Shown here: one piece after another, positions 5,471 to 11,099 of the stretch
Numbering within the stretch: the stretch's first letter is position 1
How the letters are laid out: each line of letters opens with the position of its first letter
Source: an uncultured Collinsella sp.
GTDB lineage: Bacteria > Actinomycetota > Coriobacteriia > Coriobacteriales > Coriobacteriaceae
Direction: 5' to 3'
Length of the DNA stretch: 11,099 nucleotides
Assembly (NCBI GenBank): GCA_938023905.1
Contig: CALJCO010000118.1
Coordinates: forward strand, 1-11,099
Program-made: the position numbers and the translations under genes
Notes under the pieces: model-generated
The model's database searches: none
What the model was told of the DNA's origin: nothing
Seen by the model: only the letters and a program-made list of their open reading frames with translations

Positions 5471-7555
5471 ATGGATACTACCGATAGCGCCTATGGCGAC
5501 AAACTCATCCGTCTCGATACGTTCGATACCGCCGTGGCGGTCGACCCCAGCGCCGAGGACGACGCCAAGCGTCGGTTTATGACGCTTATTCTCCAGACGG
5601 CCCACCGCGACAACGGCAACATCGGGCACGTGCTGCGCGCGACCAACACGAGCGGCGAGGTCTTTGCCGTCAAGCTACTCAAGGACAACGCCGTCCTTTC
5701 CGGCCAAGCCCCCGACCGCTCCGCCGAGCAATCGGCCGCTCACCTGGCCAACACCGCCGCGCTGTTCGAGGAGTACCGTCATCTGTGTACCGTCTCGCAC
5801 CTGCGCGGATTTCCGCGCGTCTATGGCTACGGATTGTGCGAGGATAACCCGCTCATCCTCATGGAGTGGGTCGAGGGCACCTCGCTCAAGCAGGCGCTGC
5901 CCCTGCTTCCGCACGACGCCTCGGGCGGGCTGACCACCCAGATGGTCGCCGCCGTCGGAAACGCCGTGCTTCGTGCGCTCTTGATGACCCAGGGGCTCGT
6001 GAATCCGGTCGTCCATCGCGACCTGTCGCCTGCCAATATCATGTTCCGCACCACCAGCCGAACGCTCGAGCAGCAGATTGCTGATTGTTCCTTTGACCCC
6101 TGCCTCATCGACATGGGCTCCGCGACCATGGCTCTCGGCGACGACACGATCACCCGGCGCGCCGACATCTGGCGCTTTGCCACGCCCGCATACGCCGCGC
6201 CCGAGATGCTCACGCAGGATATCGAAGGCATCGCGGCCCTTCGCCGCTCGCCGGCAATCGACGTCTATGCGCTTTCGAGCATTCTGTACCAGCTCTACAG
6301 CGGTCGCAAACCGTTTGACTTTGAGTCGACGGACGCCGCTGCAACCGGCTCGTTCTATCTCGTAAAGACCAAGACCAAGCCGGCACCGCTCGAGCCGCGC
6401 TGCGAGGGCGATGAAGCGCTCGTCCAAATCATCATGAAGGGTCTCTCAGTCGAGCAGTGCGATCGTCCCACCGAGCAGCAGATGCTCGAGGCGCTCTCTG
6501 CATACCTCCCCGCTGCAGAATCTGAGGGCCGTGAGGGCGCGGGCAGTGACGCCGCAATCGACATCGACGCCGGTACACACCTTAAGGTCGACGTCGCCGG
6601 CGAGCGCGCGAGAGAGATCCTGGAGCAGGCCCGGCACGATGCCATGACCCGCCGCCGCTTTATTATCGGTGGCGTCGTTGCAGCCGTTGCGGGGCTCGGC
6701 GTTATCGGGGCGGCGACCCATGGCTTTGGCATCCCCGACTACCTGGACGGCATCCGCGGTTCGCTTGACGACTACACCTGGGATCAGCTGCAGGAGATTT
6801 CGCTCAAGATTAAGGCCGCCGAGACCCGTAGCGAGGCACGCGAGATTGCCAAGCGCTACCATCTGCTCGATGACAACGGGCATATCCCCTATCCATGTAC
6901 CAAGCGTGTCACGCTCACCAACGGGCTGCAGGTCGGCGCGCAGCTCGTGGGCATCCGCCACGATGAGCTTCTGGACGGGACGGGCAAGGCCGGGCTGACG
7001 TTTATGTTCGATGTGGGTATTGCCGAGCGCAACGCTGCGGCTGAACCGTCGAGCGCCGGCTGGGCAGATTGCGAGCTGCGGGAATGGCTCAACGGCGACG
7101 GCCTTAAGCTGCTGCCCAACGAGTTGCGCGCGCTCATTAAAGGGGTCAAGAAGGTCTCGAACAATGTGGGCGCCGCCAACAGCGCATCGTGCCTGAGCGA
7201 GTTACCCGCAACCCTTTGGCTGCCCGCCATGGTCGAGCTGTGCGGTACGCAACCGCCCGATTCGTTTACCGAGGACTATCACTACCTGGCAGACATCTAC
7301 AACGGCGAGGGCAAGGAGTATCAGCTCTTCCGCGAGCTCAAGGTGAGCCCGTATTCCACGAACGAGACGATGGTCCGCCAGTGGAAGGGCAAGGACACCT
7401 GTTGGTGGGAGCGCACGGTGAGCCCCGACACATCGGAGAGCGAAGGCACGCTCTATATGAACCGCGTGGGGCACGACGGCGACGTCTTTACGTACGCAAC
7501 GCCTGCGGAAAGGCCAAACAAGCTAACCTGTGTGATCCCCGGGTTCTGTATCTAG
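5471..7555 (+). CDS. Membrane Ser/Thr protein kinase with C-terminal DUF6273-like sensor domain, 694 aa
   Basis: This is a Hanks-type kinase that phosphorylates Ser/Thr on cytoplasmic proteins. Kinase motifs are a degenerate glycine loop (GNIGHV, 49-54), the ATP lysine K68 in FAVKLL, the catalytic HRDLSPAN (182-189, D184), DMG (214-216) in place of DFG, and APE (243-245). A single hydrophobic segment (about 397-416) follows TRRRFI (393-398). The C-terminal part (about 430-694), predicted outside the cell, has the WADCELREWLNG pattern near 531-542 and an end in VIPGFCI that I associate with DUF6273; this is from memory of the family. It has no PASTA repeats. The ATG at 5471 follows AAAGGA at 5 nt. 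An in-frame GTG at 5384 would put the start inside the upstream hairpin and is less likely. The FHA gene lies 171 nt upstream, and the kinase-FHA pairing supports a shared pathway. The ligand of the outer domain is unknown. Confidence 0.92.
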   Translation: MDTTDSAYGDKLIRLDTFDTAVAVDPSAEDDAKRRFMTLILQTAHRDNGNIGHVLRATNTSGEVFAVKLLKDNAVLSGQAPDRSAEQSAAHLANTAALFEEYRHLCTVSHLRGFPRVYGYGLCEDNPLILMEWVEGTSLKQALPLLPHDASGGLTTQMVAAVGNAVLRALLMTQGLVNPVVHRDLSPANIMFRTTSRTLEQQIADCSFDPCLIDMGSATMALGDDTITRRADIWRFATPAYAAPEMLTQDIEGIAALRRSPAIDVYALSSILYQLYSGRKPFDFESTDAAATGSFYLVKTKTKPAPLEPRCEGDEALVQIIMKGLSVEQCDRPTEQQMLEALSAYLPAAESEGREGAGSDAAIDIDAGTHLKVDVAGERAREILEQARHDAMTRRRFIIGGVVAAVAGLGVIGAATHGFGIPDYLDGIRGSLDDYTWDQLQEISLKIKAAETRSEAREIAKRYHLLDDNGHIPYPCTKRVTLTNGLQVGAQLVGIRHDELLDGTGKAGLTFMFDVGIAERNAAAEPSSAGWADCELREWLNGDGLKLLPNELRALIKGVKKVSNNVGAANSASCLSELPATLWLPAMVELCGTQPPDSFTEDYHYLADIYNGEGKEYQLFRELKVSPYSTNETMVRQWKGKDTCWWERTVSPDTSESEGTLYMNRVGHDGDVFTYATPAERPNKLTCVIPGFCI

Positions 7556-7597
7556 GCGGCGGGCGTCTTGCCGCAACGGGACCCCTCCCCGTCAATT

Positions 7598-7654
7598 GTC
7601 TTGATCTGTAACAGTAGGGGGTCAAAAACCTCTCTAGATGTTACAAATCAAGAC
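7598..7654. repeat. 57-bp hairpin repeat, copy 3 of 5
   Basis: The left arm GTCTTGATCTGTAACA (7598-7613) pairs with TGTTACAAATCAAGAC (7639-7654) across a 25-nt loop. Pairing extends one base outward on each side. A compensatory change is visible: the left GTCTTGAT is matched by ATCAAGAC on the right. It lies 42 nt after the kinase stop. Confidence 0.9.
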
Positions 7655-7678
7655 ATTTGAGTTGACCGCGGACGGTTT

Positions 7679-7735
7679 GTCTCGATCTGTAATATCTAGC
7701 AGGAAAAACGGTCCTTAGGCGTTACAGGTTGAGAC
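7679..7735. repeat. 57-bp hairpin repeat, copy 4 of 5
   Basis: The left arm GTCTCGATCTGTAATA (7679-7694) pairs imperfectly with CGTTACAGGTTGAGAC (7720-7735) across a 25-nt loop. It starts 81 bp after copy 3. It is the most decayed copy. Confidence 0.88.
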
Positions 7736-7758
7736 GTTAAGTTGTGGCTCGATGTAAT

Positions 7759-7815
7759 GTCTCGATCTGTAACAGTTACTCGACAAAAACGGGTCTAGTT
7801 GTTACAGATTGAGAC
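7759..7815. repeat. 57-bp hairpin repeat, copy 5 of 5
   Basis: The left arm GTCTCGATCTGTAACA (7759-7774) pairs with TGTTACAGATTGAGAC (7800-7815), with a G-T wobble, across a 25-nt loop. Flanking T and A extend it to 7758-7816. It starts 80 bp after copy 4 and ends about 75 nt before the copA promoter. Confidence 0.92.
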
Positions 7816-7890
7816 ATTAGACCGGCTACGGTCCGCCGACCTGGCTATCACCTCGACCAATACCAGAATGTCATACATTTCAATCTCCAC

Positions 7891-7921
7891 TGGACACCCC
7901 CAGGGGGTATGGGTGTATAGT
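7891..7921 (+). promoter_or_regulatory. copA promoter with embedded CsoR-type copper operator
   Basis: TGGACA (7891-7896) matches 5 of 6 bases of the -35 consensus, and TATAGT (7916-7921) serves as the -10. The spacer is a long 19 nt. Inside it is the palindrome ACCCCC-A-GGGGGT (7896-7908) followed by ATGGG. This is the ACCCC/GGGGTAT pattern known for CsoR operators such as that of copZA in Bacillus. A csoR gene ends the operon, so repression by CsoR without copper and release by Cu(I) is the natural reading. Confidence 0.8.
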
Positions 7922-7968
7922 ATCGGATGGTTAACATTTCCGACACTACGTCACAGAAAGGAGAAGCC

Positions 7969-10311
7969 ATGGCTCAAGATAAGTTCGATGTGGGCGGCAT
8001 GACGTGCGCCGCCTGCCAGGCGCACGTGGACCGTGCCGTGAGCAAGCTCGACGGCGTCCAAAGCGTCGCGGTCAACCTGCTCGCCGGCTCCATGCTGGTC
8101 GACTACGACCCCGCGCAGGTCTCCCCCGACGACATCTGTACCGCCGTCGATCGCGCGGGTTATTCGGCCTCGCCCGTTAGCACGGGCACCGATGCCGCCA
8201 ACTCAAACGGCAACGCGCAAGCCAGGTCCGGCGCCGCCCATATGGAGTCGCCGACCAAAAAGTTGGAGGCCGCCGCCTCTGCCATGCGCACCCGCCTCAT
8301 CGTCTCGATCGTATTCCTCATCCCACTGTTCTACATAGGCATGGGGCACATGCTCGGTTGGCCACTGCCCGGCGTCTTCACCGACCACACCCACAGCATG
8401 ACGCTCGCGCTCACCGAGCTCGTCCTGCTCATTCCCATCGTCTACGTCAACGACGCATACTTTATCAACGGGTTTAAATCGCTTACGCACGGCGCGCCTA
8501 CCATGGACGCCCTTATTGCCGTGGGCGCCACTGCTTCCATCGCCTGGTCGCTCTACGCCATGTTCATCATGGCCGACCAGCTAGCCGCGGGCCAGGTCCA
8601 CGAGGCCATGATGACGGGCATGGACAACCTGTATTTTGAGAGCGCCGGCACAATCCTGTCGCTCGTCACCGTGGGCAAATATCTCGAGACACGCAGCAAA
8701 TCCAAGACCGGCGGCGCCATCGAGGCGCTCATCGACTTGGCGCCCAAGACCGCGACCGTCGTGGCAGAGGACGGCACCGAAACCACCGTCGATGTCGACG
8801 CCATCCTTCCCGGCCAGGTCCTGCGCGTGCGCCCCGGCGAGTCCATCCCCGTCGATGGCGTGGTGCTCGAGGGCAGCTCGGCCGTGGACGAGAGCGCGCT
8901 CACCGGCGAGTCCATCCCCGTGGAGAAGACCGCCGGCGACACTGTCAATGCGGCCACGGTCAACCGCACGGGCTCGTTTACCTTCCGCGCCACGCGTGTG
9001 GGCGCCGACACGTCGCTCGCCAAGATTATCCAGCTCGTCGAGGACGCCAACGCCACCAAGGCGCCCATCGCCCGCATGGCCGACAAGGTCGCCGGCGTGT
9101 TCGTGCCCGTGGTATTCGTGATCTCGGCCGTGACCTTTGTGGTGTGGATGGCACTGACCAGCGACGTGAATGAGGCGCTCACCTCCGCCGTCGCTGTGCT
9201 GGTGATCAGCTGCCCGTGCGCGCTGGGCCTGGCCACGCCCGTCGCCATTATGGTCGGCACCGGCAAGGGCGCCGAGATGGGCATTCTGTTTAAGAGCGCC
9301 GAGGCGCTGGAGAACCTGCGCAGCGTGGGCACCGTGGTGCTCGATAAGACGGGCACGGTCACCCGCGGCAAGCCTGCCGTGACCGATATCGTGGTAGCCA
9401 CGCGCGCTGACGGCTCGCCCGCCATGAGCGAAAAGGCGCTGCTCAAGTTGGCCGCCGCGTTGGAGCGCTCGAGCGAGCACCCGCTGGCTGAGGCGATTAT
9501 GGCCGAGTGCGAGACACGCGGGATCGTCGCGCGCATGGTCGAGGACTTTACTGCCGTGCCCGGGCGAGGCGTTACGGCACGCGAGGGGCAAAACGCCATT
9601 GCAGCCGGCAACGTACGCCTGATGGACGAGCTGGGCGTTACCGTGCCCGCGGGTCTTGCCGAACAATTTGCCGCCGAGGGCAAGACGCCGCTATTCTTTG
9701 CCAAGAACGGCGAGCTTGCCGGCACCATTGCCGTGGCTGACGAGGTCAAGGAGACGAGCGCCGGGGCCATCGCCGCACTGCGCTCGCTTGGCGTCGACGT
9801 GCGCATGCTCACCGGCGACAACCGCGTGACGGCCGAGGCCATCGCCCGCCGCGTGGGACTGAACAGCAAGCAGGTCATCGCCGACGTCCTCCCCGCCGAC
9901 AAGGAGCGCCACGTGCGCAATCTGCAGGATGCGGGCAGCAAGGTCGCCATGGTGGGCGACGGCATCAACGACTCCCCCGCCCTGGCGCGCGCCGACGTGG
10001 GACTTGCCATTGGCACCGGCGCCGACATCGCCAAGGAGGGCGCCGACGTGGTACTCATGCGCAGCGACCTCATGGATGTTGCGCGGGCCATCGAGCTTTC
10101 GCGCGCCACGATTCGCAACATCAAGCAGGACCTGTTCTGGGCGCTGTTCTACAACAGTATCGGCATTCCGCTCGCCGCGGGCGTGTTCTTCCCGCTCACC
10201 GGCTGGCAACTCTCACCGATGTTTGGCGCCGCGGCCATGAGCCTGTCGAGCGTGTGCGTCGTGACCAACGCGCTGCGCCTGCGAACCTTTAAGCCCAAAG
10301 TGGCAAAATAG
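7969..10311 (+). CDS. copA: Copper(I)-exporting P1B-type ATPase CopA, 780 aa
   Basis: This inner-membrane pump exports Cu(I) using ATP. It has one N-terminal heavy-metal-binding domain with GMTCAAC (C13 and C16), then membrane helices starting near residue 107. The actuator TGES is at 312-315, the transmembrane metal site CPC at 415-417, the phosphorylation motif DKTGT at 459-463 (D459), and the nucleotide-domain HP at 504-505 in SEHPLAEA. The hinge GDGIND is at 663-668. In the last two helices, YN (in [10 protein letters not shown]) and [16 protein letters not shown] match the Cu(I)-selective P1B-1 signature. Start: the ATG at 7969 follows AAAGGAG. An in-frame ATG at 7927 lies only 6 nt past the -10 and has no leader. 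The gene is first in the copA-copZ-csoR operon, behind a CsoR-type operator. Silver may also be a substrate, as is known for the family. Confidence 0.96.
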   Translation: MAQDKFDVGGMTCAACQAHVDRAVSKLDGVQSVAVNLLAGSMLVDYDPAQVSPDDICTAVDRAGYSASPVSTGTDAANSNGNAQARSGAAHMESPTKKLEAAASAMRTRLIVSIVFLIPLFYIGMGHMLGWPLPGVFTDHTHSMTLALTELVLLIPIVYVNDAYFINGFKSLTHGAPTMDALIAVGATASIAWSLYAMFIMADQLAAGQVHEAMMTGMDNLYFESAGTILSLVTVGKYLETRSKSKTGGAIEALIDLAPKTATVVAEDGTETTVDVDAILPGQVLRVRPGESIPVDGVVLEGSSAVDESALTGESIPVEKTAGDTVNAATVNRTGSFTFRATRVGADTSLAKIIQLVEDANATKAPIARMADKVAGVFVPVVFVISAVTFVVWMALTSDVNEALTSAVAVLVISCPCALGLATPVAIMVGTGKGAEMGILFKSAEALENLRSVGTVVLDKTGTVTRGKPAVTDIVVATRADGSPAMSEKALLKLAAALERSSEHPLAEAIMAECETRGIVARMVEDFTAVPGRGVTAREGQNAIAAGNVRLMDELGVTVPAGLAEQFAAEGKTPLFFAKNGELAGTIAVADEVKETSAGAIAALRSLGVDVRMLTGDNRVTAEAIARRVGLNSKQVIADVLPADKERHVRNLQDAGSKVAMVGDGINDSPALARADVGLAIGTGADIAKEGADVVLMRSDLMDVARAIELSRATIRNIKQDLFWALFYNSIGIPLAAGVFFPLTGWQLSPMFGAAAMSLSSVCVVTNALRLRTFKPKVAK

Positions 10312-10340
10312 GCTCACCATTAAGTCCATTTATAACGGGT

Positions 10341-10433
10341 TTTCCAGGTGCCCGAGATTGACCTGAAAGAGGAGCGACGCGTACTTTGGTACGCGAGCGA
10401 CGGCTTGAAGGTCAAGGTCGGGTGCCTGGGAAA
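10341..10433 (+). other. Structured intergenic element between copA and the chaperone gene
   Basis: Outer arms CCAGG...ACCT (10344-10364) and AGGTC...CCTGG (10409-10429) are 21 nt each and pair at 19 positions, counting two wobbles, with one 2-nt internal loop. TTT/AAA extends the stem outward past a bulged G. Inside, CGCGTAC (10378-10384) and GTACGCG (10389-10395) form a perfect 7-bp hairpin with a TTTG loop, flanked by two copies of GAGCGACG. The region can be read as an open frame joined to the chaperone gene, but the pairing and the good downstream start argue that it is RNA structure. It could set the CopA:CopZ ratio by partial termination, processing or mRNA stabilisation. Confidence 0.7.
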
Positions 10434-10458
10434 GCCGACACAACAGAGAGGAATACCC

Positions 10459-10680
10459 ATGCGTTTCACAATTAAGACTTCCGGCCTTATGTGCGGCCAC
10501 TGCGACGCCACCGTCGAGGCGGCGTTGCTCAACGTGGCCGGCGTGACCGACGCCGACGCCAATCACGAGACTCAGACCGTACAGGTGGAGTGCGCCGACA
10601 CCGTGACCGCTGAGCAGCTCGCTGCCGCCGTCGAGGGCGCCGGCGAGAAGTTCCACGCCCTGTCCGTGACCGCCGCGTAG
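10459..10680 (+). CDS. copZ: CopZ-like copper chaperone, 73 aa
   Basis: This is a small soluble heavy-metal-associated (HMA) protein that would carry Cu(I) in the cytoplasm and deliver it to CopA or CsoR. The binding motif is LMCGHC (residues 10-15), within the family's MxCxxC pattern. The rest fits the compact fold, with a VAGVTDADAN turn and an EQLAAAVEGAG helix. The length is typical (about 70 aa). The ATG at 10459 follows GAGAGGAA at a proper distance. An upstream in-frame ATG at 10348 would add 37 residues encoded by the intergenic hairpin and is judged not used. The gene lies 147 nt after copA and 48 nt before csoR on the same strand. CopZ and related chaperones differ little in sequence, so the symbol rests partly on context. 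Confidence 0.88.
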   Translation: MRFTIKTSGLMCGHCDATVEAALLNVAGVTDADANHETQTVQVECADTVTAEQLAAAVEGAGEKFHALSVTAA

Positions 10681-10728
10681 CAGCTACCAGAAGCATTCGA
10701 CCCCATCGACCAGAAACGAGGACCCGCC

Positions 10729-11001
10729 ATGATGGCAGACCACAAATCGGTGACCCGCATGCTCAAGACGGCACGCGGCCAGATCGACGGCATCTTGCGG
10801 ATGGTCGATGAGGACCGCTATTGCGTCGATATTTCCACACAGCTCATGGCTACACAGGCGCTCCTCGCGCGCATTAACGCCGACGTGCTCAAGGCGCATA
10901 TCGAGGGCTGCGTGACTTCGGCAATCGAATCGGGCGACGAAGACCTCAAAGCCGCCAAGCTCGCCGAGATCGAACGCGTCGTCGACAAGCTCTCCAAGTA
11001 A
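10729..11001 (+). CDS. csoR: Copper-sensing transcriptional repressor CsoR, 90 aa
   Basis: This is an all-helical DNA-binding repressor of the CsoR/RcnR/FrmR (DUF156) family. The Cu(I) ligands are present as C32 (in RYCVDI), H57 and C61 (in KAHIEGC). The 25- and 4-residue intervals equal those of the Mycobacterium tuberculosis protein (C36, H61, C65). This Cys-His-Cys set separates it from nickel-sensing RcnR and formaldehyde-sensing FrmR. The N-terminal RMLKTARGQIDGI segment is typical of the family. GAGGA lies 6 nt before the ATG at 10729; the next codon is also ATG. Being last in the copper operon, it is probably autoregulated through the operator at the copA promoter. No separate promoter is evident in the 48-nt gap after the chaperone gene. 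Confidence 0.94.
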   Translation: MMADHKSVTRMLKTARGQIDGILRMVDEDRYCVDISTQLMATQALLARINADVLKAHIEGCVTSAIESGDEDLKAAKLAEIERVVDKLSK

Positions 11002-11011
11002 TTGGGGCATT

Positions 11012-11058
11012 GGGGACAGGTACGTTTGCACCACATTGGTGCAGATGAACTGCGTCCC
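11012..11058. repeat. Short palindromic relative of the 1277-1403 element, after csoR
   Basis: GGGGACAGGTACG and TTTGCACCA (11026-11034) are followed after 3 nt by TGGTGCAGA and a GTCCC end. It keeps the outer blocks of the longer palindrome but lacks its middle. It starts 10 nt past the csoR stop and could also act as a weak terminator, although no clear T-run follows. A small CTTCT/AGAAG stem (11069-11083) is the only other structure before the window ends. Confidence 0.65.
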
Positions 11059-11099
11059 GAATCTTGGCCTTCTTTATTAGAAGCGAACACTAGGACGCT

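Noticed and set aside
7598..7815. CRISPR array
   Set aside because: Repeats differ from each other by up to about a third of positions, are 57 bp palindromes with spacers of only 23-24 nt, and no cas gene is near.
7598..7815. Repeat RNA antitoxin of a type III toxin-antitoxin (ToxIN-like) system
   Set aside because: No ToxN-like endoribonuclease gene lies next to either cluster; the neighbours are a kinase and a copper pump with clear functions.
8553..10124. A 523-codon minus-strand frame opposite copA
   Set aside because: Ser/Ala/Thr-rich product with no recognisable domain; copA carries the complete P1B ATPase motif set on the other strand.
10348..10458. N-terminal extension of the CopZ-like protein from an upstream ATG
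   Set aside because: The segment encodes the arms of a strong hairpin, has no ribosome binding site at its ATG, and the family begins at the MRFTIKTSG start, which has one.

Overview
The window reads as chromosomal DNA from a high-GC actinobacterium of the Coriobacteriia, most likely Collinsella or a close relative. This is inferred from overall gene character: a PTS EIIA paired with a BglG/LicT antiterminator, a helicase with a very long RGG tail, a membrane kinase with a DUF6273-like sensor, and many small palindromic intergenic repeats. No rRNA or other marker gene proves it.

Layout. Three genes read leftward. From right to left they are a DEAD-box RNA helicase (1478-3748, followed by a strong terminator at 1411-1444), a glucose-type PTS EIIA (517-1029), and a LicT-type antiterminator that runs off the left edge (1-498). 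Upstream of the EIIA are two direct repeats that match the LytTR response-regulator consensus, and a 127-nt palindromic element. Five genes read rightward. An FHA-domain protein (4337-5299) and a membrane Ser/Thr kinase (5471-7555) form a likely phosphosignalling pair. They are followed by a copper-resistance operon: the Cu(I) exporter CopA (7969-10311), a CopZ-like chaperone (10459-10680) and the CsoR repressor (10729-11001).

How the genes work together. EIIA phosphorylation state and the antiterminator link sugar supply to transcription of a target outside the window. The kinase would phosphorylate targets that the FHA protein binds; the FHA protein has a GarA-like ETT motif before its FHA domain. 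In the copper operon, CsoR should bind the C5/G5 palindrome inside the copA promoter and release it when Cu(I) binds its Cys-His-Cys site. CopZ would then carry Cu(I) to CopA.

The most unusual content is intergenic. Five copies of a hairpin repeat, each exactly 57 bp from GTCTC/T to GAGAC, with a 25-nt loop and an 80-81 bp period, lie in two clusters that bracket the FHA/kinase locus. There is also a 59-nt near-perfect hairpin just upstream of the kinase start, a pair of mutually exclusive hairpins after the FHA gene, and a roughly 90-nt structured element between copA and copZ. No tRNA, rRNA, CRISPR-Cas, transposase or phage gene was seen.
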